In this document: positions 1 through 6,436 of the stretch, in pieces
How the letters are laid out: every line of letters starts with the position of its first letter
How positions within the stretch are numbered: the first letter of the stretch is position 1
Source of the DNA: Thermoplasmatota archaeon
Lineage (GTDB): Archaea > Thermoplasmatota > Penumbrarchaeia > Penumbrarchaeales > Penumbrarchaeaceae
Direction: 5' to 3'
NCBI GenBank assembly: GCA_016929175.1
Contig: JAFGJI010000152.1
Coordinates: 1-14,023 of the forward strand
Length of the DNA: 14,023 bases
Position numbers and translations under genes: made by a program
The notes under the pieces: generated by a model
Databases searched by the model: none
Seen by the model: only the letters and a program-made list of their open reading frames with translations
What the model was told of the DNA's origin: nothing

Positions 1-2185
1 AACCTCCTCTGCCTCCCCACCCCCACCAGTAGTTGAGATCGTCCCCGACCACGCCACCTCCGTCCGACCAGTAGTTGTCCCACTGGTGCCAGCCGCCCAG
101 ATAGAACTCCGACCAGACATGGTCCTCCCCCGGTAGATGAGCGCCCCTTGCGGGTATAAGCGCGCACCTTGCGGCAGCTATGGTGAGGTCCTGGAGCTCA
201 CCGCAGTTCCCGTTGTGGGAGGCCGCTATCCTGACGGGCTGGTTCGGTCTCTCCCCGTCCTGGGATTCCTGCTGGTTCAGGGGGAGCGTCCTTTCCACCC
301 ACTGGGAGACCTTCTCGATGGCGTGGTCCCTGTACCCAGCAGGATACCTGAACTGTTCTCCCGCATCATCGAAACCGGCAGGATAGCTGTAAGGCTGGAG
401 GTCCCACAGGCGGTCCACTCCCTCGAGTTCCTCCTTGAGGAGAGGAGGGGTGAAGTTCCTCGGGTAGTAGACATACCTCCCGGTATGATCGTCGGGGTAT
501 TCGGGACCGGGGGGATATTCATCATCCGCATGCTCCCAGAGGTATTCCCTCCAGAAGCGTCCTCCACCCTCCGGGTCCGCAGCGGAACCGCTGTCGGGAT
601 CGATGTAGGAAACGGTCTCCTCCGTGACCCTGGGGTGTACTATGCCCCAGTAATAGGCATCCCTTGTGATCTCCATCCATTCATAACGGTCCCCCGCTTT
701 CACCCTGTATGTCGTCGTCGTGTAAGCGTCCTCTCCGGGATATTCCACGAGCCTGACATAATCCAGTTCGGGAGCCCTCCCGTAGATGTACCTCGCATTC
801 TCGATGAGGAGACCCGCGAGCCTGTTGTTGGCTAGCTGGGATGGGGGGGTGAATGCACAGCAGAATCCGATCTCGTCGCGGTATCTGTCATCTTCGGGGT
901 GGATGATGGAATCCAGATAACCATCTATCGAGGAGATGTCCAGATATCTCAGGACCTCGTCGAAGGATGATTCGTAGTTCTCTATCTCGAAAGCAGGGAC
1001 GGTCGGGTCCGGAGCCCAGTAAGGGGACTGGTCCGATCCGTATTGAAGGTATACATCTGCTCCTCCGTTCCCGTTCGAAAGGACGAGGTCCGCATATCGG
1101 TCCCCATTGAGATTGGCAGGAACGGGAGTGGTGGGTCCGGTGGCCGCAACGTTCCTGAAGTATCCCGGATTTAATGTCAGAATGAAATTCCCGTTCAAGT
1201 CCTGGTCGAGGTTGTAGGAATAGAGGATGCCCTCCCCGGATCCCATCGAGAGCAGTCTACGCCCCTGGCCACCGTTCCGTCCGTCCCGGGGCTGGTTCCA
1301 GAACCTCGGCGCGGAAGAGGAGGCGGGTCCTATGGGAACCCTGACGTTGAATGGGCCAAAGATCGTATTGATGTGATATCCACCCGAGAATTCGTCCCCG
1401 AACTCAAAAAAAAGATCGTAATAATACAGAGAACCGTCCTGTGCGCCGTAGAACAGGGTCATGTGGTTGCCATTCATGCTGAAGACCGATGGGGACCGAT
1501 GGGTGGGGGGATCGATCTCAAAGATGTTCACTATACCGTAAATTATGGTCGTTTCCATTGAGCCGTTACCTATCCCCGGATTGTTCATGAAGAAAATGTA
1601 TTCTCTGTTGTCGCCCCAGATGAGATCGCCGTATCCGTCGCCCGTAAAATCGAAGATCGTCGGGCTCACGAACCCCCCTGAACCGGGTAAAGAAACGTTC
1701 ATCACCTCCTCCCAGTCGTCCCAGCCACCCCGGATGTAGACCGGATATCCGGCACTTCCGATGTTCCTGTAGAAGAAGATCGCTCCTCCCTGTCCCACCA
1801 CCATGTCGTCATCCCCGTCCGCATCCAGGTCACCGAAGGCCGGGATGTACTGTGCAGAAGGGAAAAGTGTTCTCGAACCGGTCTCCACCATGTTGTTGAT
1901 GAAGTCGTCCTTGAGCCAGTCCGGAAGAAGGTCCACAGCCTGCCCAAATTTCGACTCAGGGTCTATAAAAGGTCCAATATAACCTTCCGTTCTCAATTCC
2001 CCCCATGGATATATAACGACCCTGGTCTCTCCGCCGGGCGGGACCTCCAGGACCCGGTCATAGACCAGGGTGGGAACGAGGTCGATCCCGGCCTCCCTTG
2101 CCGGTATCGGACTTCCAACCGATAGAGAGAGAGGAAACACCGCAAGGACCAGCAGCAGGATGTGTAAAACAACAATGGACCTCAT
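1..2185 (-). CDS. Exported FG-GAP/VCBS repeat protein with transglutaminase-like domain (3' end cut by window edge)
   Basis: An open frame of 728 codons reads without a stop from ATG 2185 to the window edge, so the C-terminus is missing. The only in-frame codons upstream lead to a TAA at 2204-2206, which fixes the start. Residues 1-24 form a signal peptide (MRS, then a Leu/Val-rich core). Around residues 116-130, 176-190 and 355-380 are Asp/Gly/Asn-rich loops such as FGDLDADGDDDMVVG and FDFTGDGYGDL, typical of FG-GAP/VCBS beta-propeller calcium sites. Near the C-terminus GNCGE supplies Cys661, HVWSEFYLGGW supplies His689, and Asp703 follows; the order and spacing match the transglutaminase/protease-like triad. 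I infer a secreted or surface protein that binds through the propeller and has a cysteine-protease or crosslinking domain. The substrate is unknown. The sequence after residue 703 is Trp/Gly/Asp-rich. Several other-frame ORFs on both strands here are shadows. Confidence 0.88.
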   Translation of the reverse strand, partial: MRSIVVLHILLLVLAVFPLSLSVGSPIPAREAGIDLVPTLVYDRVLEVPPGGETRVVIYPWGELRTEGYIGPFIDPESKFGQAVDLLPDWLKDDFINNMVETGSRTLFPSAQYIPAFGDLDADGDDDMVVGQGGAIFFYRNIGSAGYPVYIRGGWDDWEEVMNVSLPGSGGFVSPTIFDFTGDGYGDLIWGDNREYIFFMNNPGIGNGSMETTIIYGIVNIFEIDPPTHRSPSVFSMNGNHMTLFYGAQDGSLYYYDLFFEFGDEFSGGYHINTIFGPFNVRVPIGPASSSAPRFWNQPRDGRNGGQGRRLLSMGSGEGILYSYNLDQDLNGNFILTLNPGYFRNVAATGPTTPVPANLNGDRYADLVLSNGNGGADVYLQYGSDQSPYWAPDPTVPAFEIENYESSFDEVLRYLDISSIDGYLDSIIHPEDDRYRDEIGFCCAFTPPSQLANNRLAGLLIENARYIYGRAPELDYVRLVEYPGEDAYTTTTYRVKAGDRYEWMEITRDAYYWGIVHPRVTEETVSYIDPDSGSAADPEGGGRFWREYLWEHADDEYPPGPEYPDDHTGRYVYYPRNFTPPLLKEELEGVDRLWDLQPYSYPAGFDDAGEQFRYPAGYRDHAIEKVSQWVERTLPLNQQESQDGERPNQPVRIAASHNGNCGELQDLTIAAARCALIPARGAHLPGEDHVWSEFYLGGWHQWDNYWSDGGGVVGDDLNYWWGWGGRGG

Positions 2186-2227
2186 GTTTGGAACGACCCC
2201 ACTTTACACTTGAAAGGGTTTCTATGG

Positions 2228-2239
2228 TTATATTTTTTG
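2228..2239 (-). promoter_or_regulatory. TATA-like box for the exported repeat protein gene
   Basis: On the minus strand the bases read CAAAAAATATAA, about 47 bases upstream of ATG 2185. Archaeal transcription usually starts about 25 bases after the box, which would give a leader of roughly 20 bases. No strong Shine-Dalgarno sequence is visible before the ATG (GTGGGG only). Confidence 0.45.
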
Positions 2240-2292
2240 ACATACGAGCGTCGAAAACAGGACGGGCCGGTGGCAGGAGAGGTCAGAAAAGT

Positions 2293-2475
2293 CTAAATAC
2301 ACCATCTTTCAGGTTATGGGTTTTCCCCTTACCTTAATATGCATTCAACCCATTTTTTCCATTGGTGGGGTTATGGGAGCGGATTGAATGCGTGACGGAC
2401 CTACAGGTCTTATCGCCTCACCTTGATGTGGCCCCTATGGGGTGGCCGAAACCAAAGGGGGGTCATGGACCCCCC
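2293..2475 (+). ncRNA. Candidate structured transcript (small RNA or leader), unassigned
   Basis: A TATA-like CTAAATAC at 2293-2300, preceded by an A-rich stretch, would start transcription near 2320. Downstream, GCATTCAA (2341-2348) pairs perfectly with TTGAATGC (2384-2391), and inside it CCCAT (2349-2353) pairs with ATGGG (2373-2377). CCCC-TAT-GGGG follows at 2432-2442. The run ends in a strong hairpin (2457-2475) followed by pyrimidine-rich TTCTTTCC. This could be a free small RNA or the leader of the deaminase gene. CCCC 2432-2435 could alternatively pair with the G-run at 2457-2462, giving mutually exclusive folds. The existence of a transcript is inference; I recognise no RNA family. 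Confidence 0.25.
2457..2475 (+). terminator. Strong G/C hairpin, possible terminator
   Basis: GGGGGGTC (2457-2464) and GACCCCCC (2468-2475) are perfect reverse complements around a three-base loop (ATG). On the plus strand a pyrimidine-rich stretch (TTCTTTCC, 2481-2488) follows. It could end a short upstream transcript or attenuate readthrough toward the deaminase gene. Confidence 0.35.
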
Positions 2476-2531
2476 ATCCCTTCTTTCCGTTTCAATGAAA
2501 GCATGATGTTCATGGTTGGAATTCAATAGGG

Positions 2532-2539
2532 TTTTATCC
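2532..2539 (+). promoter_or_regulatory. TATA-like box for the dCMP deaminase gene
   Basis: TTTTATCC is centred about 28 bases before ATG 2563. That distance fits a leaderless or nearly leaderless archaeal transcript starting at that ATG, and is one reason to prefer it over GTG 2545. Confidence 0.4.
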
Positions 2540-2562
2540 AAGAGGTGTATTATGTACATCAT

Positions 2563-3090
2563 ATGGGCAGTGAAGAGGACCCGAGACCTTGCGGGGACCA
2601 GCATTTCGAGATCGTATTCGACGAGGGGCCCCCGCCCGGAAGGCAGTCCTGGGATGTATATTTCATGAACATAGCCAGGCAGGTCGCCAGCCGGGGGACC
2701 TGCCACAGAAAGCATGTGGGATGCGTGATCGTCAGGGACAGGATAATTCTGGCAACAGGGTACAACGGGTCCATAAGGGGGATGCCTCACTGTGACGAGG
2801 TGGGCCACATGATGGAGAACGGCCACTGCACCAGAACCGCGCACGCGGAGCAGAACGCCATAGCCCAGGCCGCGCGCTACGGCATTTCCGTTGACGGAGC
2901 GGAGGCATACATAACCGCTTCACCATGCTGGGTATGTTTCAAGATAATGGCGAACGCCGGATTGAAAAGGATAGTGTTCGGGGAGTTTTACCGCGACGAC
3001 AGGATATTCGATGCCTCCGAGCATATCGGGATCGAGCTTGCAATGCTGGATACAACGGATGAACTGAAGATGTTCGTCAAGGGAAAATAA
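2563..3090 (+). CDS. dCMP deaminase (deoxycytidylate deaminase)
   Basis: This is a zinc-dependent cytidine/deoxycytidylate deaminase family protein of 175 residues, expected to convert dCMP to dUMP for thymidylate synthesis in the cytosol. The family signature is complete: QSWDVYFMNIAR at 28-39, GCVIVRDRIILATGYNG at 53-69, the HAE motif at 94-96 (His ligand and catalytic Glu) and PCWVC at 121-125 giving the two Cys zinc ligands. The HC at 76-77 lies where dCMP deaminases often carry extra metal or substrate-binding residues. The N-terminus is about 27 residues longer than the conserved core and acidic. ATG 2563 sits about 28 bases after a TATA-like box. GTG 2545 is an in-frame alternative adding six residues, but it lies inside the GAGGTG that would be its ribosome-binding site. 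It stands alone and converges on the next gene. The family is clear; preference for dCMP over other cytidine substrates is inferred from overall similarity. Confidence 0.92.
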   Translation: MGSEEDPRPCGDQHFEIVFDEGPPPGRQSWDVYFMNIARQVASRGTCHRKHVGCVIVRDRIILATGYNGSIRGMPHCDEVGHMMENGHCTRTAHAEQNAIAQAARYGISVDGAEAYITASPCWVCFKIMANAGLKRIVFGEFYRDDRIFDASEHIGIELAMLDTTDELKMFVKGK

Positions 3091-3095
3091 GCGGC

Positions 3096-3119
3096 GGGAC
3101 CGGTTGGGTAACCGGCCCC
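3096..3119. terminator. Hairpin between convergent genes
   Basis: GGGACCGGTT (3096-3105) pairs with AACCGGCCCC (3110-3119), with one A-C mismatch and a GGGT loop. It lies six bases after the deaminase stop and about 27 bases beyond the stop of the convergent gene, so it could serve both. No T-run follows on either strand, so a role in termination is a guess from placement. Confidence 0.4.
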
Positions 3120-3145
3120 GTCCATAGCCCGACATCGAGCCGTGT

Positions 3146-4312
3146 TCACTTCTTTCTTCCGAGGATGACCGCAATGGCGATCAGAGGTATCAGGACCGAA
3201 AGCAGGACCAGCATTACCGGGAGGAACGGGCTGTCGTCCGTTCCATCCTCGACCTCGAAGGTGATATCGTGTGTCGAGAAACCGGGGACCCGGACCATTG
3301 CCTGATAGCAGCCCATCTCATCCTTCTCGAGGTAGTATCTGCATTGTTCTCCGTTATCGCTCAGGACCTCATCCGGTGTTGTGGCCTTCAAGGCTTTCTG
3401 TCCGTCGAACTCGACCCTGACCTTTCCGACATCGACATCATCAAGGAGGTCACCCTGGACCTTGAACATCAGGACCTTGCCGGCCTTTTCCTCGCTCTGG
3501 ACCTGGAATTTCATCATCTTGTTCTCCGATCCCTCGAACTGCATCTGGACCTTTCCCTGGTATGGGAAATGCTGTGATTCGGGGGCTCCTTCTTTTGTCA
3601 TGACCTGGATCTCACCATCGACATTCCCTTCGGATACCGCTCTGGCCATCTTCTCCTGGAAGGAAGACATGGTCTGGTAAGGGTTCCTGTGGAAGTGGAC
3701 GACGACATCCTTTGTCATCTCGATGTCCAGTGTACTGTCCTGTATCAGGATGTCTTCCGTACCCATGAATATCCAGGCTTCAGAAGCAAGGCCCAGGACA
3801 GGCAGCGTTCCTTCCGAGACCTCACCGAAGGTCACACCATCTGCCAGGGTGAATTGGATATTGACGCTTTCTTCCCCCGAATAGGTGAAGTGGACCATAG
3901 ATGTGGGGTTGTTGTGGGACATGAAATGCAGCCCATCGATCTCCGCATGGAACACCGCGCCTTCCATCCGGATGTTCTCTTCCGCGAAGAGGTCCACATC
4001 GGAGGAGATGGAGGAGAATATGATCTCCTCCTCCGGTACGAACTGGTAGTCAATTATGACACCTTCTTCCATACCGAAGCTCACGTATCGTCCCGTCAGG
4101 CCGTCATCGCCGAGTTCGAACCGGCCGAACATCTCGGTGTATCCCTGAGGTCCCTCCCCAGCTCCTTCCGGCAGGCTGCCTGACCCGTTATCGTTCACCA
4201 TTCCATTCTCCTCTCCTGCAGGTTCAGAGAACGCCGATGCGAACACGGCTGGTCCGATCAGCATTACTGCACCGAGGGCGAGGACCGTACATATCTTCAG
4301 GATATCTCCCAT
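3146..4312 (-). CDS. Secreted protein with C-terminal membrane anchor, function unknown
   Basis: This 388-residue protein does not match a family I recognise. It has an N-terminal signal peptide (hydrophobic residues 6-27, ending in AFASAF-type small residues) and an acidic, Gly/Glu-rich linker at about 28-60. A long, predicted beta-rich ectodomain with alternating hydrophobic residues follows. A single C-terminal transmembrane helix at about 363-385 ends in RKK, so the ectodomain should face outside and be anchored at the C-terminus. Cys324 and Cys335 are close enough to form a disulfide. The start is supported by GGTGA eight bases before ATG 4312 and a TATA-like box at 4342-4349. It lies about 100 bases after the secretion-type ATPase gene on the same strand, but it is not a prepilin (no charged class III cleavage site). 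A functional link to the ATPase is only a suggestion from adjacency. Confidence 0.85.
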   Translation of the reverse strand: MGDILKICTVLALGAVMLIGPAVFASAFSEPAGEENGMVNDNGSGSLPEGAGEGPQGYTEMFGRFELGDDGLTGRYVSFGMEEGVIIDYQFVPEEEIIFSSISSDVDLFAEENIRMEGAVFHAEIDGLHFMSHNNPTSMVHFTYSGEESVNIQFTLADGVTFGEVSEGTLPVLGLASEAWIFMGTEDILIQDSTLDIEMTKDVVVHFHRNPYQTMSSFQEKMARAVSEGNVDGEIQVMTKEGAPESQHFPYQGKVQMQFEGSENKMMKFQVQSEEKAGKVLMFKVQGDLLDDVDVGKVRVEFDGQKALKATTPDEVLSDNGEQCRYYLEKDEMGCYQAMVRVPGFSTHDITFEVEDGTDDSPFLPVMLVLLSVLIPLIAIAVILGRKK

Positions 4313-4341
4313 ATTATCACCGAAAATATCACCGATGAGAG

Positions 4342-4349
4342 TATATTAA
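4342..4349 (-). promoter_or_regulatory. TATA-like box for the anchored secreted protein gene
   Basis: The minus strand reads TTAATATA about 33 bases upstream of ATG 4312, giving a predicted leader of only a few to ten bases. The sequence TATCACCGA occurs twice between box and start as a short direct repeat. Confidence 0.5.
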
Positions 4350-4414
4350 CTTCTAATGGAACATTTGTCTAGTCGTGGAACAGTTCTCTAGATTGGCATG
4401 GAATTGCAGGGCGG

Positions 4415-6253
4415 TCACAATTTGAGATCCGGTTTCTCCAGGCGCAGTCTCGTCAGTTCGATCCTCGCCCGTTCAATTAGAGGTTTGGGGTTGCGATAGT
4501 ATTCGTTGACGATGTTCGCCACTTCCTGATAGTTCGTCATTTCCTTGTATGCCAGCCATCTGAGGACATCCGCACGGTCGTGTATCTCATCGGTGATCTC
4601 GTCCGTGGTCAATCCTTCACGGTCCATTATCTTCTCGTAGAGATTGGAGTGCCCGGAGAACCTGAATTCGTCCTTTGCCGGGTTCCAGGTGTACACCTTG
4701 TTGGATATGATCTCCTGGGATATCGGGTCCTGGCCAATTATCTCCACGAGGTCCTTGACCCTTCTGGTCCTCTTGTTCTTGACCCTTACCTGCGCCTGCA
4801 GGAGGACGAGGTTCAGACCCAGTATAAGTATGCGGGGGATGTTGATCGGCGGATTCTCCAGCCTGTGGACGATAGCGGAGACAGAATCCGCATGGATCGT
4901 CGCATAGGTGACCTGGCCGGTCGCCATTGCCTGGAAAACGGCCATCGTCTCCTTGCCCCTTACCTCGCCAACTATCATGTACTCCGGCCTCTGCCTCAAT
5001 GCTGCGACGAGGAGGGTGTACATATCTATCGACTGACCAGTGGCTTCCCCTTTCTTCTCCCTTGTCAGGCCGGCTATCCAGTTCAGATGGGGGAGCTGCA
5101 TCTCCCTGGTATCCTCTATTGTGATTATCTTCGAAGAGGGTGGAATGAAGTGGCTGATGGCATTCAGGGTGGTGGTCTTGCCCGAGGCGGTCCCTCCGGA
5201 GATCATCATGGTATCACCGTACTGGACCGCAAGCCAGAGGTGGGCGGCCATTTCCGGCGAGAGCGTCTTGAAGAGTATCATGTTGACCATGGTGAGGGGG
5301 TCTTCCTTGAATTTACGGATGGTGAAAGAAGAGCCCTTGGTCGTGATCTCCCTTCCGTAAGTTGCGTTCAATCTCGAGCCGTCGGGGAGCGTGGCGTCGA
5401 GGATGGGGTCCATGATCGAGATGTGTTTTCCCGACCGCTGGGCCAGACCGACCACGAAATCGTTAAGCTCCTCCTCGTCGCTGAAGATCACGCTGGTGCG
5501 GGTATTTTTGTATTTCCTGTGGAAGACGTAGATATGGATGCCCATGCCATCGCAGGAAACGTCCTCCAGATCGGGATCCTCCATCATGACCTGGATCTTG
5601 GAATATCCCAGGAAATGATTGGAGAGATAGTAGAAGATCCTCTCGAACGACGGGATCTCCAATTTCCTGCCTGCCAGGGCAAGGAATTTCCTCATCTGAG
5701 CGCGAAGTTTGAGCTCGTTATCAACATCATCCGCCTCGGTCCTGTCCACCTCGATGTTCCTCTCGAGTGTCGACCTCAGGTGGTCGTAGAGGGATCTTTC
5801 CTCGATGTCCAGGGGGGGCTCCAGCACCTCGTATACCAGCTCCTTGCTCCTCTTGTTCCTTGTCATCCTCGTGTAAGAATAAGGTTCCCTGATGCTCTTG
5901 ATCGGTTCAACTATCTCCCATTCGTCCTCATTGACAGGCAGCACATCGTACAGCTTTTTGCCTTTCAAATGCTTCCTATCCTGCATTGAGCGCCTGTATC
6001 TCATCCTCTCCGCGGTCTTCATCTCCGCCAGTGTTTCGGCATCTACCTCCTCCCCCCCCTTTGCCCTCTTCGTGAATCCCGGTCCTTTCCTGAAGATCCA
6101 CCCCACATCAAGGACCGACCTCTTACCGCCGGTCTTGATATCCTTAATAACGACATCGTCCTTTTCCATGGTGATCATGGTCTCTCCCTCGTCACCGCTC
6201 TCATCGACCCCGTTCTTCCCGGCCGAGTCCTTTTTCATGGCAGATCTTTCCAA
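4415..6253 (-). CDS. Archaeal type II/IV secretion-type ATPase (GspE/VirB11/ArlI class)
   Basis: This is a cytosolic hexameric motor ATPase of the class that drives archaeal pili, archaella or secretion. With a TTG start at 6253 it has 612 residues. Motifs in that numbering: Walker A GGTASGKT at 353-360, Asp box TIEDTREMQLPH at 378-389, Walker B-like YMIVGEVRG at 425-433, and His box ATIHADS...HR at 451-464. Residues 1-170 form a long charged region (Lys/Glu/Arg-rich) before the conserved N-terminal domain, so it is longer than many ArlI proteins. TTG 6253 is chosen because GGAGGTGAG lies at ideal spacing. An earlier in-frame TTG at 6313 would fall close to, or before, the expected transcription start from the TATA-like box at 6324-6331, and ATG 6238 is too far from the ribosome-binding site. 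No platform protein (ArlJ/TadC type) or pilin is visible next to it, so the machine it serves cannot be named. Confidence 0.93.
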   Translation of the reverse strand: MERSAMKKDSAGKNGVDESGDEGETMITMEKDDVVIKDIKTGGKRSVLDVGWIFRKGPGFTKRAKGGEEVDAETLAEMKTAERMRYRRSMQDRKHLKGKKLYDVLPVNEDEWEIVEPIKSIREPYSYTRMTRNKRSKELVYEVLEPPLDIEERSLYDHLRSTLERNIEVDRTEADDVDNELKLRAQMRKFLALAGRKLEIPSFERIFYYLSNHFLGYSKIQVMMEDPDLEDVSCDGMGIHIYVFHRKYKNTRTSVIFSDEEELNDFVVGLAQRSGKHISIMDPILDATLPDGSRLNATYGREITTKGSSFTIRKFKEDPLTMVNMILFKTLSPEMAAHLWLAVQYGDTMMISGGTASGKTTTLNAISHFIPPSSKIITIEDTREMQLPHLNWIAGLTREKKGEATGQSIDMYTLLVAALRQRPEYMIVGEVRGKETMAVFQAMATGQVTYATIHADSVSAIVHRLENPPINIPRILILGLNLVLLQAQVRVKNKRTRRVKDLVEIIGQDPISQEIISNKVYTWNPAKDEFRFSGHSNLYEKIMDREGLTTDEITDEIHDRADVLRWLAYKEMTNYQEVANIVNEYYRNPKPLIERARIELTRLRLEKPDLKL

Positions 6254-6257
6254 ACCG

Positions 6258-6266
6258 CTCACCTCC
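6258..6266 (-). promoter_or_regulatory. Ribosome-binding site deciding the ATPase start
   Basis: The minus strand reads GGAGGTGAG, a near-perfect Shine-Dalgarno sequence. The in-frame TTG at 6253 follows its GGAGG by eight bases; the next ATG (6238) is about 20 bases away. Confidence 0.6.
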
Positions 6267-6323
6267 AAGCCAGCACTATACCGATGCCGGATCGGAACTG
6301 ATATTTCGAACAACCTGTAGATC

Positions 6324-6331
6324 GTATATAA
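6324..6331 (-). promoter_or_regulatory. TATA-like box for the ATPase gene
   Basis: The minus strand reads TTATATAC. A start about 25 bases downstream (near 6302) would give a leader of about 50 bases containing the ribosome-binding site at 6258-6266. Confidence 0.5.
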
Positions 6332-6380
6332 CTATTTTCTAATGGTTACAGCTGATTGAAATGATAAGGTTTGGCATTCC

Positions 6381-6411
6381 CGGGGCATACCCCGAAGCTG
6401 TGGTTCTCCAC
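6381..6411 (-). terminator. Tandem hairpins after the unknown lysine-rich gene
   Basis: Reading the minus strand just after the stop at 6437, GTGG-AGAA-CCAC (6411-6400) is followed by CGGGG-TATG-CCCCG (6394-6381). Both are short perfect stems. The following sequence is only moderately T-rich, so a terminator role is tentative. Confidence 0.3.
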
Positions 6412-6436
6412 GCGCCCCGACCAAAGAGCCGCTAAA

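Larger units (their letters stand above)
2186..2562. other. Gene-free, hairpin-rich intergenic region
   Basis: This is about 377 bases between the divergently transcribed exported protein gene and the dCMP deaminase gene. I see no convincing protein-coding frame or tRNA. It holds a minus-strand TATA-like box (2228-2239), two plus-strand TATA-like boxes (2293-2300, 2334-2341), a layered hairpin (2341-2391), a CCCC/GGGG hairpin (2432-2442), a perfect 8-bp hairpin (2457-2475) and a further TATA-like box (2532-2539) just before the deaminase gene. Confidence 0.6.

Noticed and set aside
137..835. 232-residue plus-strand ORF
   Set aside because: It lies antisense to the exported repeat protein, whose minus-strand frame shows a signal peptide, calcium loops and a catalytic triad; the plus-strand product has no recognisable features.
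4580..5989. 469-residue plus-strand ORF
   Set aside because: It is antisense to the ATPase with all its motifs; long antisense frames are common opposite GC-rich genes.
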